A DNA stretch of 14,630 nucleotides from assembly GCA_019120375.1 (NCBI GenBank), contig DWVE01000063.1, positions 1 through 14,630 on the forward strand, written 5' to 3'. This stretch comes from Allofournierella_A excrementavium. GTDB taxonomy: Bacteria > Bacillota > Clostridia > Oscillospirales > Ruminococcaceae. Positions within the stretch are counted from its first letter, which is position 1, and each line of letters begins with the position of its first letter. The notes below the pieces were generated by a model. The model worked only from the letters and a program-made list of their open reading frames with translations, was not told the DNA's origin and searched no databases. Positions 6,201 to 13,158 of this stretch are shown here, piece after piece. The position numbers and the translations under genes were made by a program.

Positions 6201-7952
6201 ATGAACAGAATGCGCAAAACCAAAATCGTGTGCACCCTGGGCCCTTCCACGGACCGGGAAGATGTACTTCGGGATATGATCCTGAGCGGCATGAATGTTG
6301 CTCGCTTCAACTTTTCTCACGGCACCCATGAGGAGCACAAGCGCCGGCTGGACACCCTCAAGCGCCTGCGCGAGGAGCTGAACCAGCCCGTGGCCGCCCT
6401 GCTGGACACCAAGGGCCCTGAAATTCGTTTGAAGCAGTTCGCCGGCGGCAAGACCGAGCTGGTGACCGGCCAGACCTTCACCCTCACCACCCGGGACGTG
6501 GAGGGCACCAACGAAATTTGCTCCATCACCTACAAGGACCTGCCCGGTGACCTTTCTGTGGGCGGCACCGTGCTGCTGGCGGACGGCCTCATCAGCCTGA
6601 CCGTCACCAAACTCACCGACACCGACATCACCTGCAAGGTGGAGAACGGCGGCCCCATCAGCAACAACAAGGGCGTGAACGTGCCCGGCGTTTCCCTGTC
6701 CATGCCCTACATGAGCCAGCGGGACAAGGACGACATCCTCTTCGGCATCGAGCAGGGCTTTGACTTCATCGCCGCCAGCTTCACCCGCAGCGCCCAGGAC
6801 ATTCAGGAAGTGCGCCGCCTGCTGAACAGCCACAACTCCCACATCCGCATCATCGCCAAGATCGAGAACCGCGAGGGCGTGGACAACATCGACGAGATCC
6901 TGACCGCCGCCGACGCGGTGATGGTGGCCCGCGGCGACATGGGCGTGGAGATCGACTTCACCGAGATCCCGGTCATTCAGAAGGAGATCATCTACCACAG
7001 CTTCTCCAGCGGCAAGCCGGTCATCACCGCCACCCAGATGCTGGAGAGCATGATCGAGAATCCCCGGCCCACCCGTGCCGAGATCACCGACGTGGCCAAC
7101 GCCATCTACGACGGCACCAGCGCCATCATGCTCAGCGGCGAGACCGCCGCCGGCAAGTACCCTGTGGAAGCCGTGCGCACCATGGCGGCCATCGCCGAGC
7201 GCACCGAAAACGACGCCAGCTACTTCAGCCGCATGCGCAAAGCCCCTGTGGACTCCCGCATGAGCATTGTGGGCGCCACCGCCCACGCGGCGGGCACCAC
7301 CGCCGCCGACGTGAAGGCTGCCGCCATCATCACCGTGAGCAAGAGCGGCGAGACTGCCCGCCTGGTGAGCAAGGGCCGTCCCTCCACCCCGGTCATCGCC
7401 TGCGTGGTGGACGACTGGGTGCAGCGGCATCTGTCCCTGTCCTGGGGCGTCACTCCCCTGCTGATGCCCTACGCCCACAACACCGATGAGCTCATCGACC
7501 TCTCGGTCAAGACCGCTGAGGAGGCCGGCCTTGTGCACACCGGCGATCTGGTGGTGGTGACCGCCGGCGTGCCCGTGGGCATTTCCGGCACCACCAACAT
7601 GCTCAAGGTTCACATGGTGGGCGACTCTCTGCTGAACGGTGTGGGCATCGGCGACCACAACGCCAAAGGCCCTGTGTGCATCTGCCGCAGCAACCACGAC
7701 GTGAATACCAAATTCCGCAAGGGCGACGTTCTGGTGGTCCCCTACACCAACAATGAAATGTTGGACGCCATGCGTGACGCAAGCGCCATCGTGGTGGAGG
7801 AGGCCGGCCTGAACAGCCACGCCGCCATCGTGGGCCTGACGCTGGGCAAGGCTGTCCTGGTGGGCGCTTCCGGCGCCACCCGCGTTTTGAAGGACGGCGC
7901 GATGGTCTCGGTGGACTGCGACCGCGGCATCGTGCAGAGCATGGCCAACTGA
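6201..7952 (+). CDS. pyk: Pyruvate kinase with extra C-terminal PEP-utiliser-like domain
   Basis: 583 residues, against about 470 for E. coli-type enzymes. It converts phosphoenolpyruvate and ADP to pyruvate and ATP at the end of glycolysis. The (beta/alpha)8 A domain carries the active-site Lys in IIAKIENREG (Lys220, Glu222), the metal-binding ARGDMGVE (Asp246) and ATQMLESMIENPRPTRAE. The B domain spans about 71-168 and the C domain about 355-475, including the SGTTN loop (462-466). Glu105 appears to align with the Glu associated with potassium-dependent enzymes (tentative). Residues about 488-583 form the extra domain of Bacillus/Clostridia enzymes, related to the phosphohistidine domain of PPDK and enzyme I, and it keeps the His in AGLNSHAAIVG (His540). 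The ATG at 6201 has AAGGAGG seven bases upstream. The gene is transcribed alone and ends at a strong terminator. Confidence 0.98.
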   Translation: MNRMRKTKIVCTLGPSTDREDVLRDMILSGMNVARFNFSHGTHEEHKRRLDTLKRLREELNQPVAALLDTKGPEIRLKQFAGGKTELVTGQTFTLTTRDVEGTNEICSITYKDLPGDLSVGGTVLLADGLISLTVTKLTDTDITCKVENGGPISNNKGVNVPGVSLSMPYMSQRDKDDILFGIEQGFDFIAASFTRSAQDIQEVRRLLNSHNSHIRIIAKIENREGVDNIDEILTAADAVMVARGDMGVEIDFTEIPVIQKEIIYHSFSSGKPVITATQMLESMIENPRPTRAEITDVANAIYDGTSAIMLSGETAAGKYPVEAVRTMAAIAERTENDASYFSRMRKAPVDSRMSIVGATAHAAGTTAADVKAAAIITVSKSGETARLVSKGRPSTPVIACVVDDWVQRHLSLSWGVTPLLMPYAHNTDELIDLSVKTAEEAGLVHTGDLVVVTAGVPVGISGTTNMLKVHMVGDSLLNGVGIGDHNAKGPVCICRSNHDVNTKFRKGDVLVVPYTNNEMLDAMRDASAIVVEEAGLNSHAAIVGLTLGKAVLVGASGATRVLKDGAMVSVDCDRGIVQSMAN

Positions 7953-7967
7953 ACGCCTGTATAAAAG

Positions 7968-7996
7968 AAGCCCCGGGAATGTTCCCGGGGCTTTTT
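7968..7996. terminator. Shared convergent terminator of pyk and the lysozyme gene
   Basis: A 12-bp perfect stem (7968-7979 with 7982-7993; loop only TG, so the innermost pair may open) is followed by TTTT on the plus strand, 15 bases after the pyk stop. Read on the minus strand the same stem is followed by a mixed CTTTTAT run just after the lysozyme stop at 8002, so it may serve both genes. The pyk direction is the stronger. Confidence 0.92.
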
Positions 7997-8001
7997 GTTG
8001 T

Positions 8002-8778
8002 TCAATTTTCAGAATAGGCCGCGAACTCTTCTTCTGTGCCACAAAACACGTTCAGGTCGATATAAGGCTCTTCACCGGCGTATCCATCCAGCTGCCCGCG
8101 GTCGGTATACTGCCAGAAGGTCCAGTCACGGCCGTCTTTGAGGCTTGGGGAGAAATAGACGTTCCGTATCCAGATGTCATATTCTTCATACTCTCCCGCC
8201 AGATACCGGTCATAAGCACTGCCGGTGGCATAGAGCACTGGGCGCATGCCGTAATGCTCCTCCAGCCGCTTCAAAAGGAGCGTGAGCTGCTCGGTCACCT
8301 CTTCACGGGCGGGCGGATGCAGTTTCCTGTCGCCATAGAGCTCCACATCCACCACGGGCGGAAGCATTCCGTCGAACGGTTCCACCGTTCGGATGAAATT
8401 CTCCGCCTGGGTCTCTCCCCCGCTGTCGAAGCTGAAAAAGTGATACGCGCCGGTCCGCAGACCGCTCTGGCGCGCCTGCTGCCAGTTTTGCTGAAAGTTC
8501 GGGTCCTGTGAGCCGCTGCCCTCCGTTGCCTTGATGAACGCGAAGGACACGCCCTGCCGCGCCAGCGCCTGCCAGTCGATCTCGCCCTGATAGGCGGACA
8601 CATCCACACCGCGCACTGGATACCGGCTTTGAGAAGGTGCGTTCAGACGAGGCAGGCCGTCATTTAAAAGAACGGCTGCCGCGGCGGCCGCCAGGACAAT
8701 GCCCGCAAAAAGGCAGGCTCCGGCAATGCGCCCTGCCGCTCCATGGGGCCGGTGGCTGGAGGCGGAAAACAGCTTCAT
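8002..8778 (-). CDS. Membrane-anchored GH25 lysozyme-like muramidase
   Basis: 258 residues. A basic N-terminus and one hydrophobic helix (about 17-38) act as a signal anchor or signal peptide, followed by a short linker and a glycoside hydrolase family 25 domain (about 54-250). GH25 hallmarks are RGVDVSAYQGEIDW at the domain start (Asp59), FAFIKATEG, GAYHFFSF, and PPVVDVELYGD with Asp144 and Glu146 as the expected catalytic acids, then WTFWQYTDRGQLDGY. GH25 enzymes cleave the beta-1,4 bond between N-acetylmuramic acid and N-acetylglucosamine in peptidoglycan. There is no cell-wall-binding repeat, so it is likely held at the membrane and used in wall remodelling. The ATG at 8776-8778 has GAGGTGA close upstream. 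It lies only 22 bases beyond the tRNA-Ser terminator, so promoter supply is unclear. Confidence 0.9.
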   Translation of the reverse strand: MKLFSASSHRPHGAAGRIAGACLFAGIVLAAAAAAVLLNDGLPRLNAPSQSRYPVRGVDVSAYQGEIDWQALARQGVSFAFIKATEGSGSQDPNFQQNWQQARQSGLRTGAYHFFSFDSGGETQAENFIRTVEPFDGMLPPVVDVELYGDRKLHPPAREEVTEQLTLLLKRLEEHYGMRPVLYATGSAYDRYLAGEYEEYDIWIRNVYFSPSLKDGRDWTFWQYTDRGQLDGYAGEEPYIDLNVFCGTEEEFAAYSEN

Positions 8779-8799
8779 CAAACTCACCTCACAAACAAA

Positions 8800-8828
8800 A
8801 CAGGGCAGACGCACGGCGTCTGCCCTGT
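8800..8828 (-). terminator. Intrinsic terminator of tRNA-Ser
   Basis: A 12-bp perfect stem (8801-8812 with 8816-8827, extendable by A8800-T8828) with an ACG loop is followed on the minus strand by TTTTGTTTGT. It begins two bases after the tRNA 3' end. It also lies directly upstream of the lysozyme ribosome binding site, so any transcript reaching that gene from the tRNA promoter must pass it. Confidence 0.85.
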
Positions 8829-8830
8829 TA

Positions 8831-8922
8831 TGGCGGAAAGAGAGGGATTCGAACCCTCGGTGGGTTTATGGCCCACACACGATTTCCAGTCGTGCGCCTT
8901 AGACCAGCTCAGCCATCTTTCC
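8831..8922 (-). tRNA. tRNA-Ser(GGA)
   Basis: 92 bases including an encoded CCA (8831-8833). The 7-bp acceptor stem GGAAAGA/TCTTTCC pairs perfectly, with discriminator G. The anticodon stem CACGA/TCGTG encloses loop CTGGAAA, giving anticodon GGA (8885-8887), which reads UCC and UCU. A long variable arm with a GTGGG/CCCAC stem marks a class II tRNA, as expected for Ser, and the T-arm is GAGGG-TTCGAAT-CCCTC. The D-arm is the only weakly paired part. Confidence 0.98.
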
Positions 8923-8954
8923 ATTTGTTTTGCGGTTCTCAAAGCCGCTTATAT

Positions 8955-8983
8955 ATAATACCGAAAAGAGGGCCGTCTGTCAA
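8955..8983 (-). promoter_or_regulatory. Strong promoter of tRNA-Ser
   Basis: On the minus strand a perfect TTGACA (8978-8983) and TATTAT (8955-8960) are 17 bases apart. Transcription should start near 8948, about 26 bases before the mature tRNA end. It is the only good promoter upstream of the lysozyme gene as well. Confidence 0.88.
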
Positions 8984-8995
8984 GCCCTAAAATGC

Positions 8996-9027
8996 AAAAA
9001 ATGCCTGCTTTTCAGCAGGCATTTTTT
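8996..9027 (-). terminator. Terminator of the 97-aa gene
   Basis: A 14-bp perfect stem (8996-9009 with 9014-9027, loop TTTC) includes A/T-rich ends that provide a T-run on both strands. It lies four bases after the small gene's stop and separates it from the tRNA-Ser promoter. Confidence 0.9.
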
Positions 9028-9031
9028 CTGC

Positions 9032-9325
9032 TCACTCCACGCGGGCGGGATAATACAGGTTGTTGCTGATGAACTCCAGCTTATCCTTCAGCGCCTGTTC
9101 CATGGTGGCAACGACGTTGACCATGTTGGCCACCGACTCGTTGACCTCCATCAGCTGGCAGAAGTTCACGTCATCCATACCGATGACGCGCTGCAGCTTC
9201 TCGCCCTCGGCGTTGAGGATATGGCTGAGAGCCGTCTCCTCCAGCGCGATGCTCTCCAGCAGGTCGGTGACCGCCTGGCACATGGTGATGGGATTGGGAT
9301 GCATGGAAATAACGGGCATGGACAT
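9032..9325 (-). CDS. Small helical protein of unknown function (97 aa)
   Basis: I do not recognise a named family. The 97 residues have no signal peptide or membrane helix. A short Met/Pro-rich N-terminus (1-14) leads to two predicted helices: about 16-48, with the striking stretch ESIALEETALSHILNAEGEK (24-43), and about 62-86. The tail ends NNLYYPARVE. From memory, short proteins with a similar 'ALEE.AL.H.LNAE.EK' core are common in spore-forming Firmicutes, with no assigned role; this is unverified. The ATG at 9323-9325 has AGGAGG eight bases upstream; a second ATG two codons on is possible. Codon use matches the neighbours. It has its own terminator, and a 12-bp palindrome lies between its likely promoter region and its ribosome binding site. 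It is separated from livF by the livF terminator, so it is probably a single-gene unit. Confidence 0.8.
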   Translation of the reverse strand: MSMPVISMHPNPITMCQAVTDLLESIALEETALSHILNAEGEKLQRVIGMDDVNFCQLMEVNESVANMVNVVATMEQALKDKLEFISNNLYYPARVE

Positions 9326-9349
9326 AAGGCATACCTCCTGAAAAATGGT

Positions 9350-9361
9350 GTGTTGCAACAC
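9350..9361. promoter_or_regulatory. 12-bp perfect palindrome upstream of the 97-aa gene
   Basis: GTGTTGCAACAC reads the same on both strands and lies 25 bases upstream of the start codon, just before the ribosome binding site. Its symmetry and position suit a dimeric repressor operator. A stem-loop is less likely because there is no loop sequence. Confidence 0.35.
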
Positions 9362-9379
9362 GTTCGTGCTGACTATCCC

Positions 9380-9405
9380 ACTATATGCCGCCGTCTGTGT
9401 TTTGT
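9380..9405 (-). promoter_or_regulatory. Possible sigma-K-like promoter of the 97-aa gene
   Basis: On the minus strand CATATAGT (9380-9387) fits the CATANNNT -10 pattern of mother-cell sigma-K promoters, with AC 16 bases upstream (9404-9405). No sigma-A -35/-10 pair of comparable quality is visible between the livF terminator and the gene. The pattern is short and could arise by chance. Confidence 0.22.
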
Positions 9406-9426
9406 TCCGCGCACCCGGAAAAGGAA

Positions 9427-9459
9427 AAAGAGCAGGGGCATGTTTCTCCCCTGCTCTTT
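9427..9459 (-). terminator. Terminator of livHMGF
   Basis: A 12-bp perfect stem (9427-9438 with 9448-9459, 9-base loop) is followed on the minus strand by TTCCTTTTCC. It starts six bases after the livF stop codon and closes the importer operon. Confidence 0.88.
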
Positions 9460-9464
9460 GTTTT

Positions 9465-10181
<717 letters not shown>

Positions 10182-10184
10182 GGC

Positions 10185-10946
10185 TCAATCACCTCCCAGA
10201 TACGCCGCAATGACCTTGGGGTTATTGCGGATGGATTCGCCCGTGCCCTGGGCGATGACACGGCCATAGTCCAGCACATAGATGTACTCGCAGATGCCCA
10301 TGACGAAGTTCATGTCGTGCTCGATGAGCAGGATAGCCAGATCGAAGCGGTCGCGCACCGCCTTGATGGTGTTCATCAGCTCTTCGGTCTCGTTGGGGTT
10401 CATGCCGGCGGCGGGCTCATCCAGCAGCAGCAGCTTCGGATTGGTGGCCAGTGCGCGGGCGATCTCCAGCTTGCGCTGCTTGCCGTAGGGCAGGCTGGAA
10501 GCGGGCAGGTCGGCCTCTTTGTCCAAGTCGAAGATTTTGAGCAGCTGCATCGCCTGCTTGTTCATCTGGCGTTCCTTCTCACGGAAGCCGGGCAGGCGGA
10601 AGATACCGGTCCACATGGAATATTTCACCTGATTGTGCAGGCCGATCTTCACGTTGTCCAGAACGCTCATCTGGTCGAACAGACGGATGTTCTGGAAGGT
10701 ACGGGCGATGCCCTCCTGGTTGATCATGGCCGGCTGCTGGCCGGTGATATTCTTACCGTCCAGGATGATGTCGCCCTCGGTGGGACGATACACGCCGGTG
10801 AGCATGTTGAACACCGTGGTCTTGCCGGCTCCGTTGGGGCCGATGAGGCCGTAGAGCTGGCCTTTTTCCATCTTCATATCCAGCTGGGCCACAGCCTGCA
10901 GACCGCCGAAGGCGATGCCCAGGTTGGTTACTTCAAGCAGTGCCAT
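10185..10946 (-). CDS. livG: Branched-chain amino-acid ABC transporter ATPase LivG
   Basis: 253 residues. Walker A GPNGAGKTT (36-44), Q-loop Gln85 in ARTFQNIRLF, Walker B LLLLDEP (172-178), PAAGMNPNET (178-187) and H-loop His210 are present. The signature motif is LPYGKQR (152-158) rather than LSGGQ; a degenerate signature of this kind is normal for LivG, which forms an asymmetric heterodimer with LivF. The C-terminus KVIAAYLGGD is family-typical. The ATG is preceded by GAGGAGG, which lies inside the last codons of livM; the gap to livM is three bases, so translation is likely coupled. Confidence 0.96.
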   Translation of the reverse strand: MALLEVTNLGIAFGGLQAVAQLDMKMEKGQLYGLIGPNGAGKTTVFNMLTGVYRPTEGDIILDGKNITGQQPAMINQEGIARTFQNIRLFDQMSVLDNVKIGLHNQVKYSMWTGIFRLPGFREKERQMNKQAMQLLKIFDLDKEADLPASSLPYGKQRKLEIARALATNPKLLLLDEPAAGMNPNETEELMNTIKAVRDRFDLAILLIEHDMNFVMGICEYIYVLDYGRVIAQGTGESIRNNPKVIAAYLGGD

Positions 10947-10949
10947 GCC

Positions 10950-12059
10950 TCACGCCTCCTCTTTCTTGCCCTGCGGGCCGTTCTTTTGGAAGCGGGCCGC
11001 CAGTTTGCGGAATTTCGGGTTTGCAGCGATCCTGTCGGCCATCTGCGCGCGCCAGGCCACGATCTGGGGGCTCTGGTTGAAGATCATCATCACGATCAGC
11101 ACGATGGCGTACACCAGCATGCGGTAGTCCGCCACGCCGCGCAGCAGCTCCGGCAGAACGTAGAGTACGGTGGCCGCGATCATGGAGCCGCGGATGTTGC
11201 CGATGCCGCCCAGCACCACGAACACCAGCACCAGGATGGAGGTGTTGTAGTCGAACTTCTTGGCCGCCAGTGCGGAGAAGTTCAGCGCATACAGAACGCC
11301 GGCCATGCCCGCAAACACCGCGGAGATGATGAAGGCCATCAGCTTGTACTTGGTCACGTTGATGCCGGTGGCCTCGGCGGCGATGCGGTTGTCGCGGATG
11401 GACATGATGGCCCGGCCCGCGCGGGAGTTGATGAGGTTCAAAATCACGAACAGGGTGATGAGGATGAGGATGATGCCCGCCAGGAAGGTGGATGCCTTCT
11501 TCATGCCGCTGATGCCGATGGCGCCGTTGATGATAACGTCGCCGTCCGCCGCAAGGCCCATGGAGGCGGAGTCCTTGATGGAGAAGTGGAAGCCGTTCGA
11601 ATCAAGGCCCAGATACACGGTGTTCAGCACGTTCTTGATGATCTCGCCGAAAGCCAGGGTCACGATGGCGAGATAGTCGCCTCGCAGACGCAGCACCGGG
11701 ATGCCGATGAGGAAGCCGAACACGCCGGCCACCACACCGCCGATGAGCATGGAGAGCGCAAAGCCCAGCACAGAGGGCATTTCAGAGCCGGTGACGACCC
11801 AGAACACCGCGCCGGAGAAAGCGCCCACGCTCATAAAGCCCGCATGGCCCAGGCTCAGCTCGCCCAGGATGCCCACGGTGAGGTTCAGCGAGATAGCAAG
11901 CACCACATAGGTGCAGATGGGCACCAGCATGCCCTTCATGGAGTTGTTCAGCACGCCGCCCACGGTCAGCGCCTGCACGACGATATAGAATACCACGACG
12001 ATGCCGTAGGTGATCAGATTGCTGCGCGTGGTCTTTTTCATGTTTTTCAATGCGTTCAT
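10950..12059 (-). CDS. livM: Branched-chain amino-acid ABC transporter permease LivM
   Basis: 369 residues from the ATG at 12057-12059, which has AGGTGG five bases upstream. A GTG at 12066-12068, three codons earlier, is a possible alternative that almost abuts the livH stop. The first helices (about 15-85) precede the conserved LivM core. GDYLAIVTLAFGEIIKNVLNT, GRAIMSIRDNRIAAEATGINV (the cytoplasmic loop that contacts the ATPase) and TSILVLVFVVLGGIGNIRGSMIAA are strong family signatures. A short insertion rich in Asp/Gly/Ile (about 190-215) lies between transmembrane segments. The C-terminus is basic. With LivH it forms the translocation pore in the cytoplasmic membrane. Confidence 0.94.
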   Translation of the reverse strand: MNALKNMKKTTRSNLITYGIVVVFYIVVQALTVGGVLNNSMKGMLVPICTYVVLAISLNLTVGILGELSLGHAGFMSVGAFSGAVFWVVTGSEMPSVLGFALSMLIGGVVAGVFGFLIGIPVLRLRGDYLAIVTLAFGEIIKNVLNTVYLGLDSNGFHFSIKDSASMGLAADGDVIINGAIGISGMKKASTFLAGIILILITLFVILNLINSRAGRAIMSIRDNRIAAEATGINVTKYKLMAFIISAVFAGMAGVLYALNFSALAAKKFDYNTSILVLVFVVLGGIGNIRGSMIAATVLYVLPELLRGVADYRMLVYAIVLIVMMIFNQSPQIVAWRAQMADRIAANPKFRKLAARFQKNGPQGKKEEA

Positions 12060-12069
12060 CACAGCCACC

Positions 12070-12957
12070 TCACACCTTCTCGTTCATGGGCTTGCCCAAA
12101 AGACCCGTGGGCCGCACCAGCAGCACGATGATCAGCACGGCGAACACGATGGCGTCCGCCAGCTGGGTGGACACATACGCCTTGCTCATGATCTCGATGA
12201 TGCCCAGCAGCACGCCGCCCAGCATCGCGCCGGGAATGGAGCCGATGCCGCCGAACACCGCAGCCGTGAAGGCCTTGATGCCGGGCATCGCGCCGGTGGT
12301 GGGGGTCAGCGAGGGATACGCCGAGCACAGCAGCACACCGGCCACAGCCGCCAGAGCAGAGCCGATGGCAAAGGTGAGGGCGATGGTGGAGTTCACGTTC
12401 ACGCCCATCAGCTGGGCCGCGCCCTTGTCTTCGGAGACCGCCAGCATCGCATGGCCAAGCTTGGTGTGGTTGACGAAAAGGCTCAGGCCCACCATGATGA
12501 CCGCCGCCGAGACAATGGTGATCACCGTTTCGGAGGAGATAACGATCTTGCCGCCCGCCAGATGCAGGTCCAGCGCAGGGATGGACACCACGGAGGTGAA
12601 GTTCTTCGGGTCGGAGCCCCAGATCAGCAGCGCCAGATTCTGCAACAGATAGCTCACGCCGATGGCCGTGATCAGCACCGCCAGCGAAGAGGCGCCGCGC
12701 AGCGGCTTGTATGCGAAGCGCTCAATGGCCAGGCCCAGCACCGTGCACAGCGCCATAGAGATCAGGATCGCCACCAACGGCGGGATCCCCATCTGGTTGA
12801 CCGCGATGAACACGATGTAGCTGCCCACCATGATAACGTCGCCGTGAGCAAAGTTCAGCATCTTGGCGATGCCGTAGACCATGGTGTAGCCCAGGGCGAT
12901 AATGGCATACACGCTGCCGAGGCTGATGCCATTGATCAGATAGGATATAAACTCCAT
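12070..12957 (-). CDS. livH: Branched-chain amino-acid ABC transporter permease LivH
   Basis: 295 residues with about eight membrane helices. Family signatures: GSVYAIIALGYTMVYGIAKM with LNFAHGD at the N-terminus, GHAMLAVSEDKGAAQLMGVNV (ATPase contact loop), GIKAFTAAVFGGIGSIPGAML, and the C-terminal LVRPTGLLG. The ATG at 12955-12957 follows AAGGGG at eight bases; a TTG at 12963 would add two residues. It is the first gene of the livHMGF group, about 200 bases downstream of livK, with its own promoter (13037-13065). Confidence 0.95.
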   Translation of the reverse strand: MEFISYLINGISLGSVYAIIALGYTMVYGIAKMLNFAHGDVIMVGSYIVFIAVNQMGIPPLVAILISMALCTVLGLAIERFAYKPLRGASSLAVLITAIGVSYLLQNLALLIWGSDPKNFTSVVSIPALDLHLAGGKIVISSETVITIVSAAVIMVGLSLFVNHTKLGHAMLAVSEDKGAAQLMGVNVNSTIALTFAIGSALAAVAGVLLCSAYPSLTPTTGAMPGIKAFTAAVFGGIGSIPGAMLGGVLLGIIEIMSKAYVSTQLADAIVFAVLIIVLLVRPTGLLGKPMNEKV

Positions 12958-12992
12958 GCCCAATTCCCCTTTTCCTTAAGCCGGCCTCTCCC

Positions 12993-13006
12993 CCGCCCTT
13001 CGGCGG
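12993..13006 (-). other. Leader hairpin in the livH 5' region
   Basis: A 5-bp GC stem (12993-12997 with 13002-13006) with a four-base loop (GAAG in the RNA) lies between the predicted livH transcription start and its ribosome binding site. There is no T-run, so it is not a terminator. It may stabilise the message; no known riboswitch is recognised. Confidence 0.3.
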
Positions 13007-13036
13007 CGGCGAGCCCAGCCCGCAAATATCCTACTC

Positions 13037-13065
13037 ATTATAGCACTGTTCTAAAGTGCGCACAA
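13037..13065 (-). promoter_or_regulatory. Promoter of livHMGF with an inverted repeat in the spacer
   Basis: On the minus strand TTGTGC (13060-13065) and a perfect TATAAT (13037-13042) are 17 bases apart, with a TGn extended -10 (TGC TATAAT). The spacer itself (13043-13059) is an inverted repeat, GCACT and AGTGC around a 7-base centre, and overlaps the 8-bp palindrome GTGCGCAC (13056-13063). This arrangement would let a repressor block the permease/ATPase genes independently of livK. Confidence 0.75.
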
Positions 13066-13104
13066 GAAAAACTTGGCGTGAAAACCGCCTTTTTGTCAAA
13101 AAGA

Positions 13105-13131
13105 GGGTGCCGGCACATCTGGCCGGCACCC
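13105..13131 (-). terminator. Terminator after livK
   Basis: A 10-bp perfect GC-rich stem (13105-13114 with 13122-13131, 7-base loop) is followed on the minus strand by TCTTTTTG. It lies 28 bases after the livK stop and before the livH promoter. It should make livK transcripts more abundant than the downstream genes, as is usual for binding proteins. Confidence 0.85.
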
Positions 13132-13158
13132 CCTTTGGTGCATTGGGAAACGCCGCAA

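Noticed and set aside
6186..8042. 618-codon minus-strand open frame opposite pyk
   Set aside because: It covers the unmistakable pyruvate kinase gene and runs through its terminator; the translation is His/Ala/Gly/Val-rich shadow sequence.
8831..8922. tRNA-Ser as a prophage or island attachment site
   Set aside because: No integrase, no phage genes and no duplicate of the tRNA 3' end are visible in the window; the GH25 gene alone is not enough evidence.
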